From the NCBI RefSeq assembly GCF_002161355.1, contig NZ_NFHL01000001.1, positions 434,001 through 498,000 on the forward strand: 64,000 nucleotides of DNA, in the 5' to 3' direction. Under the pieces are notes generated by a model. It ran no database searches and was not told where the DNA came from. It saw only the letters and a list, made by a program, of their open reading frames with translations. Below, piece after piece: positions 1 to 9,325 of this stretch (its first letter is position 1; each line of letters begins with the position of its first letter). The DNA is from Lachnoclostridium sp. An76 (lineage in GTDB: Bacteria > Bacillota > Clostridia > Lachnospirales > Lachnospiraceae). A program made the position numbers and the translations under genes.

Positions 1-683
1 GTAAACTCACCGATATAGTCCGGCTTCTCCGCTGTGTGGATCCGGTTGCCATAAGTAGACTCCACCACCACATAGTCTGCCGCGTCCGTATAGGTCGGAT
101 CCTTGATGATGGGCTGGTCCAGATTTCCCACATCCCCGGAAAATACGATCTTCTTTGTGACTCCATCCTCTTCCGCCCAGACCTCGATGCTTGCCGACCC
201 GAGCAGATGTCCCACATCCGTAAACCGGATCTGGATCCCGTCGCAGATCGTGATCCTCTCCCCGTACTGGCACGGCACGAGCAGCTCGATGGCATCCAGG
301 GCGTCCTGCATCACATACACCGGCTCGTACTCCGGCTGTCCGGCCCTCTTTCCTTTCCGGTTCCGCCACTCCGCCTCAAATTCCTGGATGTGCGCGCTGT
401 CACGCAGCATAATGTTGCACAGGTCCACAGTCGCAAACGTGGCGAAGATCTGTCCCTTAAACCCTTCCTTCGCAAGCCTTGGCAGCATCCCCGAGTGGTC
501 GATGTGCGCGTGGGTAAGGAACACATAGTCCACATCCTTCGCCGGGATCGGCAGCCCCGGATTCTCATACAGATCCGGTCCCTGCTCCATACCGCAGTCG
601 ATCAGGATATTTTTCCCCGCCGCCTGGAGAAAATGACAGCTTCCCGTAACTTCATGGGCAGCTCCGATAAAAGTAAGCTTCAT
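1..683 (-). CDS. Beta-CASP / metallo-beta-lactamase-fold RNA-processing hydrolase (3' end beyond window)
   Basis: Reading from the ATG at 683 the protein opens MKLTFIGAAHEVTGSCH and carries the zinc-binding motif THAHIDHSG near residue 60, followed by a second block with FSGDVGN. These are hallmarks of the beta-CASP branch of the metallo-beta-lactamase fold, whose members are mostly RNA endo/exonucleases related to CPSF73/YSH1. The gene runs off the left window edge, so the beta-CASP and RMMBL parts are not visible. The upstream sequence GGGTGAGACT offers only a weak ribosome binding site. A -10-like TACAAT lies at 714-719 on the minus strand. Substrate is unknown. Confidence 0.85.
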   Translation of the reverse strand, partial: MKLTFIGAAHEVTGSCHFLQAAGKNILIDCGMEQGPDLYENPGLPIPAKDVDYVFLTHAHIDHSGMLPRLAKEGFKGQIFATFATVDLCNIMLRDSAHIQEFEAEWRNRKGKRAGQPEYEPVYVMQDALDAIELLVPCQYGERITICDGIQIRFTDVGHLLGSASIEVWAEEDGVTKKIVFSGDVGNLDQPIIKDPTYTDAADYVVVESTYGNRIHTAEKPDYIGEF

Positions 684-763
684 AGTCTCACCCGCCCTTT
701 TCACTTTTCTTCTATTGTACCATCCTTTTTCAAAAGATACAGCTCTTTCTTCCCAAAAGATTC

Positions 764-1114
764 AATCTGTATTTGTGGGGGAGCCGTTCTGTCGGCGAAA
801 CGTCCGAAAACCGTCGATATAATTTAAGACGTTTTCGCGGCGGGCAGGGATATGGCTCAGGTTCCGGTTCCGTAATCCGGGAAAGACATAAAAAGAATGG
901 GATACGGCTAAGGACAATTTCAAAGCGGAAGATTCGCCTGCGGCTCAGGCATCCGCTTTGAAATTAACGCCGCATCCCATTCTTTTAAGTCTTTCCATCA
1001 GATTACTCCAAGTCACCGTCGCCATATCCCTGCCCGCCGCGAAAGAAGCATCAAAGGGGACCGGTTTTCGTCCGATATACTCAACCACAGGCTCCCCCAC
1101 AAATACACATTTTC
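764..1114. repeat. Nested palindromic element, copy A
   Basis: About 350 bases without a supported gene, built as an inverted repeat. Both ends carry the motif TATTTGTGGGGGAGCC, facing inward (left from 764, right ending about 1114). The 20-base arm at 838-857 is exactly complementary to 1020-1039. Inside lies a long hairpin (880-996) with arms of about 45 bases and an apical motif that, read on the minus strand, is TGCCTGAGCCGCAGGCGAAT. Two further copies occur at 40018 and 48710. The right end stops directly against the stop codon (1115-1117) of the minus-strand permease gene. No transposase is nearby. Confidence 0.85.
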
Positions 1115-2107
1115 CTATCTTTCTTCCCGGAAGTAGTTGAGTCCGCAGCTCTTTGGCTGAGCGTGCTCCCTGCTCTGCCTCATGCTTGTGATCACGAGCA
1201 CGAGGATCGTTGCGATATACGGGAACATATCGTAGATCTGCGCCGGAAGCCCGGGGATGTTGACATACATGCGCATGATCGTCAGCCCGCCGAAGATCAG
1301 CGCTACGATCATCCCCCTTGCCGGGCTCCATGTCGCAAAGATAACGAGCGCCACCGCGAGCCATCCGTAACCGCTGACGCAGTCGTGTACCCACACGCCG
1401 GAAGTAGTCACCATACTCATGTACATACCGCCGATCCCGCAGATACCGCCTCCGATGACCGTTGCCAGGTACTTGTAAAGCGTCGTATTGATCCCGGCCG
1501 CATCCGCGGTCGCCGGATCCTCGCCTACCGCCCGCAGGTTCAGTCCCACACGGGAGCGGTTAAAGAACCAAGCCATGACCACAGCCACGATGATGGCAAA
1601 ATATACAAGCCAGTTATACTCAAAGAGGAGCGGTCCGATCACTGGGATATCGGAAAGTCCCGGGATATGCAGGCCGGAGAACGCTTTTTTTGTCGTCTCT
1701 GAGACTGCAACATACCCGCCGGCTTTCTGGCCGATGTACTCGCCGAAGAAATTCCCGAAGCCCGTGCCGAAGATGGTCAGCGTCAGTCCGGTCACATTCT
1801 GGTTCGCCCTCAGGGTGATGGTCAGGAAGCTGTAGATCAGCGCCCCGCCCGCGCCTGCCAGGAAGGAAGTCAGGAGAGCGATCGCCGCTGAGAGGACTCC
1901 GTTCGGATTTCCTCTCGCGCTGATCACTGCCTGCTCATAATAATAGGAGCCGGCAAGCCCTGTGATGGCGCCCATGAACATCATACCTTCCACGCCGAGG
2001 TTTAAGTTTCCCGACTTCTCGGTCAGGATCTCTCCAAGCGCTCCGAGCAGAAGAGGCGTCCCCGCCAGCACTGCCGCGATAAACAGACCATTTAATGTAT
2101 TAAGCAT
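1115..2107 (-). CDS. BMP-type nucleoside ABC transporter permease (second permease)
   Basis: 330 residues, almost entirely hydrophobic segments, with the family signature EKSGNLNLGVEGMM near residue 30 that marks the BPD_transp_2 permeases of the BmpA/NupQ (YufQ) group. It would form the membrane channel with the permease encoded just upstream. It starts at an ATG that overlaps the end of the previous gene by 8 bases and has AGGAGG six bases ahead, so translation is probably coupled. The transporter is expected to import purine or pyrimidine nucleosides, as known for this family. The stop codon directly abuts the palindromic element at 764-1114. Confidence 0.9.
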   Translation of the reverse strand: MLNTLNGLFIAAVLAGTPLLLGALGEILTEKSGNLNLGVEGMMFMGAITGLAGSYYYEQAVISARGNPNGVLSAAIALLTSFLAGAGGALIYSFLTITLRANQNVTGLTLTIFGTGFGNFFGEYIGQKAGGYVAVSETTKKAFSGLHIPGLSDIPVIGPLLFEYNWLVYFAIIVAVVMAWFFNRSRVGLNLRAVGEDPATADAAGINTTLYKYLATVIGGGICGIGGMYMSMVTTSGVWVHDCVSGYGWLAVALVIFATWSPARGMIVALIFGGLTIMRMYVNIPGLPAQIYDMFPYIATILVLVITSMRQSREHAQPKSCGLNYFREER

Positions 2108-3203
2108 GATGCTCCTCCTTTCCTCTTCCGATCAGCCTGTATGAGATAAAGAACTCACATCCAAGCATAAAGAACAAAATGATGCCGATGAGCAGATCCG
2201 ACGCGGACGCAGGGATCTTAAACTGTGTCTGGATCGCATTGGATCCTCTCTCCAGCATCGCGATGAACACGGATACCACCAGCATGCCGTATGGATTCAT
2301 CTTCGCCAGCCATGCCACAGTGATCGCAGTGAAGCCCACTCCGCCTGCAGTCCCCTCTGTGATCGTATAGTCAGAGCCCGCGAACTGGAGCATACCGACC
2401 AGGCCGCAGAGCGCTCCGGATATGAACATTGTTCTCCGGAAAACCTTCCCCACATTGATCCCGGCATAGCGGGCAGTGTTATTGCTCTCGCCGACCACAG
2501 CGATCTCATAGCCCTGCTTTGTCTTATTAAAATAGATATAAGCCGCAACGACAAGGATCAGGGCCAGGATCCAGCCCCAGTGCACACCCAGTACCTTTGT
2601 AAGCCTCGCCCCCGGCACCAGCATCGCGATCTTCGGATAGCTGCTGCCCGGCGCTTTCCAAGGGCCGTTCATCAGGTACTTGATAAACGCAAGGGCGATA
2701 TAATTGAGCATCAGGGTAAACAGAGTCTCATTCGTCCCCCATTTCGCCTTGCACACAGCCGGAAGGAGCCCGTACAGGCCTCCCGCTACAATGGCTGCCA
2801 GCATCATGAGAAGGACCAGCGGGAGCTTCGGGAAAATGTGGGCGGTAAAGAGCCCGAACGCTCCTGCCGCGACTGCTCCCACAAGGATCTGTCCCTCGCC
2901 GCCGATATTCCAGAATTTCATCTTAAAAGCGAACGAGATGCCGATAGCTGTGATCAGCAGGGGGATCGCGATCTTCACCGTCTCGTAGATCACGGTCTTT
3001 GATCCCCAGGCTCCTTTTACCATGGAAACATATACTGAGACCGGGTTGTGCCCAAGCATCAGGATCACGATCCCGCCTGTCACAAGCGAGAGGAGAAATG
3101 CCGCCGCGCGGATCCCCCAGGATTTCCGGCTGGATACCGCATCTCTCCTGACCATTCTCAGAAGAGGCTCTTTTGCCTGTGCTGTATGTGTATGCGCGCT
3201 CAT
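2100..3203 (-). CDS. BMP-type nucleoside ABC transporter permease (first permease)
   Basis: 367 residues. The N-terminal 30 residues are cytoplasmic and basic, followed by about ten hydrophobic segments. The block FKMKFWNIGGEGQILVG near residue 90 is the conserved cytoplasmic loop of NupP/YufP-type permeases, thought to contact the ATPase. It overlaps the upstream ATPase gene by 4 bases (ATGA) and the downstream permease by 8, so ATPase, permease and permease form one tightly coupled unit. Length and order match the B. subtilis nupNOPQ arrangement. Confidence 0.9.
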   Translation of the reverse strand: MSAHTHTAQAKEPLLRMVRRDAVSSRKSWGIRAAAFLLSLVTGGIVILMLGHNPVSVYVSMVKGAWGSKTVIYETVKIAIPLLITAIGISFAFKMKFWNIGGEGQILVGAVAAGAFGLFTAHIFPKLPLVLLMMLAAIVAGGLYGLLPAVCKAKWGTNETLFTLMLNYIALAFIKYLMNGPWKAPGSSYPKIAMLVPGARLTKVLGVHWGWILALILVVAAYIYFNKTKQGYEIAVVGESNNTARYAGINVGKVFRRTMFISGALCGLVGMLQFAGSDYTITEGTAGGVGFTAITVAWLAKMNPYGMLVVSVFIAMLERGSNAIQTQFKIPASASDLLIGIILFFMLGCEFFISYRLIGRGKEEHHA

Positions 3204-4786
3204 GCTGTCACCTCCTTGTCCTTATCACCGGCATTGCCCCCGGAAGCCTGTGCTCCCTCTGCGTGGATCATCATCAGTCCGATATCCTCTTTCGTCACTT
3301 TCCGCGGATCCACGATGCCGCTCACCTTCCCGCCGCACATGACCATGATGCGGTCGGAAAGCTGCATGAGCACATCCAGATCCTCTCCGATAAAGATGAC
3401 TGCAACGCCTTTTTTCTTCTGTTCATTGAGCAGGTCATAGATCCGGTAGGAGGAGTTGATATCCAGTCCTCGCACCGGATAAGCCACGATCAGCACGGAC
3501 GGCTGACATGCGATTTCCCTTCCCAGAAGGACCTTCTGCACATTTCCTCCGGAAAGCCTGCCCACAGGGGTATCCACCCCGGGAGTCACGATCTCCAGCT
3601 CTTCGATCAGCTTTTCCGCCAGCTCCCTGGGAGCCTTGCGGTCTACAAAAATACCTTTATTTGACTTGTAACTCCGCAGCATCACATTGTCCGTCATGTC
3701 CATTCCCGCCACAAGTCCCATGCCGAGCCTGTCCTCCGGGACGAATGCCATGGAGATCCCCTTCTTTACGATCTCATCCGGCTTCAGTCCGAGGATACGC
3801 TCCTGCACTGGTACGCCGTCATGCTCTCCCGAATAGAGCACAGAGCCTCCGATCGAAGGATACAGCCCGGCGATCGTCTCGCACAGTTCCCTCTGGCCGC
3901 TTCCCGCGATGCCTGCGATGCCCAGGATCTCACCGCCGTAAGCCTCAAAAGATACATTGTCCAGCGCCTTCACCCCGTCTCCGTTCAGACAGGTCAGATC
4001 GATCACCTGGAGCCGTTTCTCTCCGCGCTCCACCTGAGGCCTGTCGATCTCCAGGCTGATCGGACGCCCGACCATCATCTCCGTGAGCTGTGCCCGGTCT
4101 GTCTCCGCTGTGTTGACCACACCGATATACTCTCCTTTTCGGAGGATCGCCACCCGGTCAGAGATCGCCAGCACTTCGTTGAGCTTATGGGTGATGATGA
4201 TGATCGATTTCCCGTCCTTTTTCATATTCCGCAGCACGGTAAAGAGGCGTTCCGTCTCCTGCGGGGTCAGCACTGCCGTAGGCTCGTCCAGGATCAGGAT
4301 ATCCGCTCCTTTATAGAGCACCTTTAAGATCTCCACTGTCTGCTTTTCTGAGACAGACATATTGTAGACCTTTTTGGAAGGATCCAGGTCAAATCCGTAT
4401 TTCTGCGCCAGTTCCCCTACCTTTTTATTGATCTCCCTGCGGTTTACGGTCACTTTTCCGTCCAGTCCCAGCACGATATTTTCCGCTGCTGTCAGGACGT
4501 CCACCAGTTTAAAGTGCTGGTGGATCATCCCGATCCCCAGAGCAAAGGAATCTTTCGGCGAACGGATCGTCACCTCTTTCCCCTTCACATAGATCTCTCC
4601 GTGGTCCGGGAAATAGATCCCTGACAGCATGTTCATCAGCGTCGTCTTCCCGCTTCCGTTTTCCCCGAGGAGAGCAAGGATCTCTCCTGTCCTCAGTTCA
4701 AGGTTGACGTCTTTGTTCGCGGTCACTTTCCCGAACGTCTTTGTCACATGATGCATTTTTACCGCATACTCAGCTCCCACACTCAA
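3200..4786 (-). CDS. BMP-type nucleoside ABC transporter, double ATP-binding protein
   Basis: 528 residues with two ABC domains, as in RbsA and NupO/YufO. The first half is complete: Walker A GENGSGKTT near residue 42, then ILDEPTAVLTP. The second half has a modified Walker A (GIAGSGQRE) and LSGGNVQKVLLGRE, the usual asymmetry of this family in which only one site is fully canonical. The predicted start is a TTG, chosen because AGGAGG lies exactly eight bases before it and no ATG fits. It supplies the energy for the two permeases encoded downstream. Confidence 0.92.
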   Translation of the reverse strand: MSVGAEYAVKMHHVTKTFGKVTANKDVNLELRTGEILALLGENGSGKTTLMNMLSGIYFPDHGEIYVKGKEVTIRSPKDSFALGIGMIHQHFKLVDVLTAAENIVLGLDGKVTVNRREINKKVGELAQKYGFDLDPSKKVYNMSVSEKQTVEILKVLYKGADILILDEPTAVLTPQETERLFTVLRNMKKDGKSIIIITHKLNEVLAISDRVAILRKGEYIGVVNTAETDRAQLTEMMVGRPISLEIDRPQVERGEKRLQVIDLTCLNGDGVKALDNVSFEAYGGEILGIAGIAGSGQRELCETIAGLYPSIGGSVLYSGEHDGVPVQERILGLKPDEIVKKGISMAFVPEDRLGMGLVAGMDMTDNVMLRSYKSNKGIFVDRKAPRELAEKLIEELEIVTPGVDTPVGRLSGGNVQKVLLGREIACQPSVLIVAYPVRGLDINSSYRIYDLLNEQKKKGVAVIFIGEDLDVLMQLSDRIMVMCGGKVSGIVDPRKVTKEDIGLMMIHAEGAQASGGNAGDKDKEVTA

Positions 4787-4849
4787 GCTCTCATCCTCCT
4801 TCTCTTCTCGTGTATTCTCAGCTCTGCATCAGATACCTGATATGAACAA

Positions 4850-4867
4850 AGCCGTCCGAAGACGGCT
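4850..4867 (-). terminator. Weak hairpin between binding-protein and ATPase genes
   Basis: AGCCGTC and GACGGCT form a perfect 7-base stem with a four-base loop in the 114-base gap between the lipoprotein gene and the ATPase gene. On the minus strand it is followed by a poor T-run (TTTGTTC). Such a leaky hairpin would let the binding protein be made in excess of the membrane components. This is inference from position. Confidence 0.5.
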
Positions 4868-4900
4868 CTGTCACATTCTTTTTATTTTGTTTTTCAGACC

Positions 4901-6073
4901 TTATTCGACAACTGTACATCCGTCTACGATATACAGCCAGGACGGAGCGGAAGCCTCTTCCTGCTCGTGGTAGTACTCACCTTCCGGCACCTCGTACTCT
5001 TCGCCCTCCGGGCTCACACCCTTGAGCGGGCCTGCGAATACATGGAGTTCGCCGGATTTGATCTTCTCAGCCGCCTCGTCGATGGCTTCCTGTGTCCCCT
5101 CTGCCGCGATATTCTCGTTCAGCGGTGACAGATAGACAGCGCCGTCCGCAAGGCCCTTGCACCAGTCAGTCGGGATCTCCTCGCCGTCGATCATCGCCTG
5201 TACGGCCTCTGTCACATAGATCCCCCAGTCGATACGCGGGGAGATCAGGGATGCGTTCGGAGCAGCCTCGATCATATCATTGTTGTAACCAACCTGCCAT
5301 ACTCCGTTGTCCTCTGCTGTCGTAGCCGGAGCTGTGGAGTCAGAGTGCTGTGAGATCACATCGCATCCGCGGTCGATCAGAGCTTTTGCCACCTGGGACT
5401 CGACTGTCGGGTCATTCCAGGAGTTGGTATACATGATCTCCATCGTCACGTCCGGGTTTACGCTCTTCGCGCCGAGATAGAATGCTGTGTATCCGCTGAT
5501 GACCTCAGCAAACGGGTATGCAGCCACATAGCCCAGCTTGTTCGTCTCTGTCTTCATACCTGCCGCGATCCCCGCGAGATAACGTCCCTCGTAGATCGAT
5601 GCGAAATAGTTGTGGAAGTTGTCAAGGCCTGCATCCGCAGCCTGATATCCTGTCGCATGGCAGAACTGTACGTCCGGGTACTCTCTCGCCACTTCCACTA
5701 CATAATCCTCAAAACCGAAGCTTGTCGCAAAAATGATATTGCAGCCTGCGTCCACCAGCTCTCTTAAAGCCGTATCGCATGACGCGTCTTCTGCCACATT
5801 ATATTTGTTAATGATCTGGTCATCGCTTAATCCAAGTTTCTCCTGCATCTCCTGTGTTCCCAGATCCTGATTGTATGTGTATCCCATATCACTCGGGTCT
5901 GAGATGTGCACGAATCCCACCTTGATCTCATCCTTCGGGATCCCTTCGGAAGCTGCTGTGGAAGAGCCCCCATCCTCATTTCCGCCAGTCTCCGCAGCCG
6001 GAGCTCCGCACCCTGCCATCAGGGTGACTGCCATAGCTGCGCACAAAAATACGCTGACAATCCTCTTCTTCAT
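4901..6073 (-). CDS. BMP-family nucleoside-binding lipoprotein
   Basis: 390 residues. The N terminus is a lipoprotein signal: MKKRIVSVF, a hydrophobic stretch and the lipobox LMAGC, so Cys21 should be lipidated and anchor the protein outside the membrane. The mature part has the basic-membrane-protein fold with the conserved segments KVGFVHISDPSDMGYTY near residue 52 and FATSFGFEDYV near 115. This family captures nucleosides for NupOPQ-type transporters, which follow directly downstream. The ATG at 6073 has AGAAGGAGG at good distance. It is the first gene of the operon and has its own promoter at 6181-6209. Confidence 0.92.
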   Translation of the reverse strand: MKKRIVSVFLCAAMAVTLMAGCGAPAAETGGNEDGGSSTAASEGIPKDEIKVGFVHISDPSDMGYTYNQDLGTQEMQEKLGLSDDQIINKYNVAEDASCDTALRELVDAGCNIIFATSFGFEDYVVEVAREYPDVQFCHATGYQAADAGLDNFHNYFASIYEGRYLAGIAAGMKTETNKLGYVAAYPFAEVISGYTAFYLGAKSVNPDVTMEIMYTNSWNDPTVESQVAKALIDRGCDVISQHSDSTAPATTAEDNGVWQVGYNNDMIEAAPNASLISPRIDWGIYVTEAVQAMIDGEEIPTDWCKGLADGAVYLSPLNENIAAEGTQEAIDEAAEKIKSGELHVFAGPLKGVSPEGEEYEVPEGEYYHEQEEASAPSWLYIVDGCTVVE

Positions 6074-6130
6074 AATATTCCTCCTTCTCTTGTCATCGCC
6101 CGGGATTTCCCCGGAGCCTGCTTATAAGTT

Positions 6131-6168
6131 AAAAAACGCTGTCCGGATCTTCTGTGTATGCGGACAGC
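6131..6168 (-). terminator. Intrinsic terminator inside the leader of the nucleoside transporter operon
   Basis: On the minus strand GCTGTCCG and CGGACAGC form an 8-base stem around a 16-base loop, followed by GTTTTTT. It starts only a few bases after the predicted transcription start and 58 bases before the binding-protein ATG. Its place between promoter and gene suggests transcription attenuation rather than plain termination. Confidence 0.65.
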
Positions 6169-6180
6169 CTTTCCGTAACT

Positions 6181-6209
6181 ATTTTACATTCTGCCTCTGT
6201 ATAAGTCAA
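6181..6209 (-). promoter_or_regulatory. Promoter of the nucleoside transporter operon
   Basis: Minus-strand TTGACT (6209-6204) and TAAAAT (6186-6181) are separated by exactly 17 bases. The start site would be near 6174, giving a leader of about 100 bases. Confidence 0.65.
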
Positions 6210-6227
6210 TACATTTTGTGGCACACC

Positions 6228-6269
6228 AAAAGCGGCAGTCCGGCGGGGAACTCCCGCACCGGCTGCCGC
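6228..6269 (-). terminator. Intrinsic terminator after copA
   Basis: GCGGCAG (6232-6238) pairs with CTGCCGC (6263-6269), and CCGG blocks extend the stem inward. On the minus strand the stem is followed by a short T-run (6231-6228). It lies 24 bases beyond the copA stop codon and separates the copper genes from the nucleoside transporter. Confidence 0.75.
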
Positions 6270-6292
6270 ACAAAGTCATATCAAACTGTTGA

Positions 6293-6502
6293 TCACTGGA
6301 TCGCCAGCACCTTGTAATCCTGATCCTCCACTGCCTTTTTCAGGACATCGTCACTGACCTCCGCGTTCATCGTGACGACAGCTGTCCCGGCCTCATGGCT
6401 CACTTCCGCCGCATCCACCTCCGGCAGGGCTTCCAGTACCTTTTTCACCCTTGCCTCACAGTGCCCGCACATCATACCTTCGATCTTCATTGTTTTTGTC
6501 AT
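6293..6502 (-). CDS. Possible separate CopZ-like copper chaperone made from an internal start within copA
   Basis: The last 69 codons of copA form a complete heavy-metal-associated domain (GMMCGHC at residues 9-15). The in-frame ATG at 6502 is preceded by AAGGAGG (6517-6511) at a spacing of exactly eight bases, as strong as any ribosome binding site in the window. The cell could thus make both a fused domain and a free chaperone from the same message. An alternative is that copZ was a separate gene until its upstream stop was lost, leaving a relic ribosome binding site. The sequence cannot tell these apart. Confidence 0.55.
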   Translation of the reverse strand: MTKTMKIEGMMCGHCEARVKKVLEALPEVDAAEVSHEAGTAVVTMNAEVSDDVLKKAVEDQDYKVLAIQ

Positions 6503-8830
6503 TGTTGTCTCCTCCTTGTTTTTATTATTTGCTTTTATTTTTTTATCTCTCCCGGAATCATACATCTTAAACCAGTTGAGACGCAGCGCATTGCTGACCA
6601 CACAGAAACTGGAAAGGCTCATCGCCGCGGCGCCGAACATGGGGTTTAACTGCCATCCAAACAGCGGGATCCAGACGCCTGCTGCCAGCGGGATGCCGAT
6701 CACATTATAGAAAAATGCCCAGAACAGATTCTCGTGGATATTTCTGAGAGTGGCGCGGCTCAGCCTGATCGCCGCAGGCACATCGCTCAGACGGCTCTTC
6801 ATAAGGACCACATCCGCCGCATCGATCGCGATGTCTGTCCCGGCACCTATGGCAATCCCTATATCCGCCCTGGTAAGAGCCGGAGCGTCATTGATCCCGT
6901 CTCCGACCATGGCGACCCTTCCCTTCTTCTTCAGGGAACGTATCACGCTCTCCTTACCGTCCGGGAGGACACCTGCAATGACCTCGTCCACGCCGGCCTG
7001 AGCGCCGATCGCTTTTGCCGTCCTCTCATTGTCCCCGGTGAGCATGACCACATGGATCCCCATATCCCGGAGCTCCTTCACCGCTCTCGGACTGTCCTCC
7101 TTGATCACATCCGCCACAGCGATCATGCCGATGAACCTGCCGTCCCGGCTGAAGAACAGCGGGGTCTTCCCCTCCGCCGCGAGCTCCTCGGCCCGCTTTC
7201 CCGCCTCATCCGGGATCACAGCATTCCTGCTGATAAAACTTAAATTCCCTCCGGCAAGCTTCTCACCGGCAAGAGTACCTGTCAGTCCGTTCCCGGGAAC
7301 TGCATGGAAATCTTCTGTCTCCTGAGCACGGTCAGCGTTCTCTTGCTCCGCTTTTGCGATAACAGCCCGGGCCAGCGGATGCTCGCTCTTCTTCTCAAGG
7401 GCATACGCATATGCGAGCAGTTCTTCCTCTGTCACCCCGTCCGCCGGGATCATATCCGTCACCTTCGGCTCCCCGCTGGTGATGGTCCCTGTCTTATCCA
7501 GGGCCACGATCTGGGTCTTTCCCGTCTCTTCAAGGGAAACAGCGGTCTTAAACATGATCCCGTTCTTCGCGCCCATCCCGTTCCCTACCATGATCGCCAC
7601 GGGTGTGGCAAGCCCGAGGGCGCAGGGACAGCTTATGACGAGGACCGAGATCCCTCTTGCCAGTGCGAAGCCGATCGTCTGTCCCGCGATCAGCCACACG
7701 AGGATCGTCACCAGCGCGATCCCGATGACCGCAGGCACGAACACGCCTGACACCCGGTCCGCCACTTTCGCGATGGGCGCTTTGGTCGCCGCGGCATCGC
7801 TCACCATCTGGATGATCTGGGAGAGGGTCGTATCCTCTCCCACCCTGGTCGCCTCACAGCGGAGGAAGCCGGACTGGTTCAGCGTGGCAGCGGAGACCGC
7901 GTCCCCTGCATCCTTATCCACGGGGATACTCTCGCCGGTGAGAGCGGATTCATTCACCGCGCTGTGCCCTTCCAGGATCACACCGTCCACGGGGATATTC
8001 TCCCCCGGCCTCACCACAAAGACGTCCCCTTTCCTCACCTGGTCGATGGACACAGTCTCTTCCGTGCCGTCCCTTATTACTGTAGCCATCTTCGGCGCCA
8101 GCTTCATCAGGCTTTTCAGGGCGTCTGTTGTCTTTCCTTTGGAGCGCGCCTCCAGCATTTTCCCCACTGTGATCAGCGTCAGGATCATTGCCGCTGATTC
8201 AAAGTAAAACTCATGCATATAGGACATGACTCCTGCCGCGTCGCCCCGCATCTGCGCGTCTGTCATCGCAAAGAGCGCGTACAGGCTGTATCCGTAGGAT
8301 GCCCCCGCGCCGAGCGCAACGAGGGTGTCCATATTGGGGGCGCGGTGGATCAGGCCCTTGAAGCCACTGATAAAGAATTTCTGGTTGACCACCATGACCG
8401 CGGTCGTGAGCAGGAGCTGGATCAGCCCCATCGCCACATGGTTGCCCTCCAGGAACGAGGGCACGGGCCAGCCCCACATCATATGGCCCATCGAGAAATA
8501 CATCAGCGGGACCAGGAAACAGAGGGACGCGATCAAGCGCCGTTTCATTTTGGGCGTCTCCCGGTCTTTCAGGGAATCCTCAGCCGCGGAGACAGAAGAC
8601 GCCTTCACCTGTGCCCCCTCCTGTGCTCCCGCGCCTTTCTCAGTGGCGCCGTATCCCGCCTCCTCCACGGCGGCGATGACCTGGGCAGGGTCCGCCGTAC
8701 CCTCCACTCCCATGGAATTGGTCAGCAGGCTCACCGAGCAGGAGGTCACGCCCGGAACTTTGGATACTGCTTTTTCCACCCGGGCGCTGCACGCCGCGCA
8801 GCTCATGCCTGTTACATTGTATTGTTCCAT
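6293..8830 (-). CDS. copA: Copper-exporting P1B-type ATPase CopA with a C-terminal CopZ-like domain
   Basis: 845 residues. An N-terminal metal-binding domain (GMSCAAC, residues 8-14) is followed by eight predicted membrane helices, the actuator TGES (298-301), the Cu(I) site CPC (401-403), the phosphorylated DKTGT (445-449), SEHPLARA and the hinge [10 protein letters not shown]. The last about 70 residues are a second metal-binding domain (GMMCGHC), joined by a lysine-rich linker. Most CopA proteins carry such domains at the N terminus only. The ATG at 8830 is preferred over the upstream GTG/ATG because AGGAG stands eight bases before it. It pumps Cu(I) out of the cell and follows csoR by 11 bases. 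Confidence 0.95.
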   Translation of the reverse strand: MEQYNVTGMSCAACSARVEKAVSKVPGVTSCSVSLLTNSMGVEGTADPAQVIAAVEEAGYGATEKGAGAQEGAQVKASSVSAAEDSLKDRETPKMKRRLIASLCFLVPLMYFSMGHMMWGWPVPSFLEGNHVAMGLIQLLLTTAVMVVNQKFFISGFKGLIHRAPNMDTLVALGAGASYGYSLYALFAMTDAQMRGDAAGVMSYMHEFYFESAAMILTLITVGKMLEARSKGKTTDALKSLMKLAPKMATVIRDGTEETVSIDQVRKGDVFVVRPGENIPVDGVILEGHSAVNESALTGESIPVDKDAGDAVSAATLNQSGFLRCEATRVGEDTTLSQIIQMVSDAAATKAPIAKVADRVSGVFVPAVIGIALVTILVWLIAGQTIGFALARGISVLVISCPCALGLATPVAIMVGNGMGAKNGIMFKTAVSLEETGKTQIVALDKTGTITSGEPKVTDMIPADGVTEEELLAYAYALEKKSEHPLARAVIAKAEQENADRAQETEDFHAVPGNGLTGTLAGEKLAGGNLSFISRNAVIPDEAGKRAEELAAEGKTPLFFSRDGRFIGMIAVADVIKEDSPRAVKELRDMGIHVVMLTGDNERTAKAIGAQAGVDEVIAGVLPDGKESVIRSLKKKGRVAMVGDGINDAPALTRADIGIAIGAGTDIAIDAADVVLMKSRLSDVPAAIRLSRATLRNIHENLFWAFFYNVIGIPLAAGVWIPLFGWQLNPMFGAAAMSLSSFCVVSNALRLNWFKMYDSGRDKKIKANNKNKEETTMTKTMKIEGMMCGHCEARVKKVLEALPEVDAAEVSHEAGTAVVTMNAEVSDDVLKKAVEDQDYKVLAIQ

Positions 8831-8841
8831 AAACATCACTC

Positions 8842-9156
8842 CTATTTCATCAATTTCTGGAGGACTACGACCAGCTCATCTATAGTCTCTTCCTTTCCCT
8901 CCCGGATATCCTCTGTCACACAGGTGCGGATGTGTTCCGCGAGGAGCACTTTGTTAAAACTGTTGAGAGCGGCATTGACCGCGGATACCTGGATAAGGAT
9001 ATCTGGGCAGTATGCGTCGTTCTCTACCATCTTCCGGATCCCGCGCACCTGGCCTTCGATGCGGCTTAAGCGGTTGATCATACTCCTTTTCTCTTTCTCC
9101 GAACGCTCTTTTGTCTTGTGGCTGCATCCGGGACAGACGTTGTTTGTATCTTCCAT
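8842..9156 (-). CDS. csoR: CsoR copper-sensing transcriptional repressor
   Basis: 104 residues from the ATG at 9156, chosen because AGGAGGAG precedes it; longer versions reach into the promoter. The core [12 protein letters not shown] is the family signature of the all-helical CsoR/RcnR repressors. The Cu(I) ligands Cys50, His75 and Cys79 have the spacing known from CsoR (25 and 4 residues apart). An extra CPGC-x-H near the N terminus (Cys8, Cys11) is not part of the classical site. It represses its own promoter, where two CsoR-like palindromes are visible, and releases DNA when copper binds, inducing copA. Confidence 0.95.
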   Translation of the reverse strand: MEDTNNVCPGCSHKTKERSEKEKRSMINRLSRIEGQVRGIRKMVENDAYCPDILIQVSAVNAALNSFNKVLLAEHIRTCVTEDIREGKEETIDELVVVLQKLMK

Positions 9157-9186
9157 GCTGATCTCCTCCTGTACTTTTTCATATAA

Positions 9187-9246
9187 ACCCCATATGGGTA
9201 TTTTCTCTTCAAGAGATATTATATACCCTGTCGGGGTATATTGCAA
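9187..9246 (-). promoter_or_regulatory. csoR-copA promoter with two CsoR-type operators
   Basis: Minus-strand TTGCAA (9246-9241) and TATAAT (9223-9218) are 17 bases apart. The spacer is filled by the palindrome TATACCCTGTCGGGGTATA (9222-9240), a CsoR-like TACCC...GGGGTA operator. A second one, ACCCCATATGGGT (9187-9199), lies about 15 bases downstream of the expected start site. A repressor bound at both would cover promoter and start. Confidence 0.85.
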
Positions 9247-9325
9247 TACAAAAATAAAAAATCACCACCTAAAGCAATCCTCCAGATGATGACTTTGTTT
9301 TGTGTTTTTCCTTTTTATCTGCTGT

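Noticed and set aside
945..1394. Minus-strand open frame of 149 codons ending in VEYIGRKPVPFDASFAAGRD and running through the palindromic element.
   Set aside because: Most of it overlaps the permease gene in another frame, it has no ribosome binding site, and the similar parts of copies B and C are not open in the same frame.
6074..6180. Purine riboswitch ahead of the nucleoside transporter.
   Set aside because: The space between the predicted start and the terminator is far too short for the three-way junction, and none of the conserved loop sequences are present.
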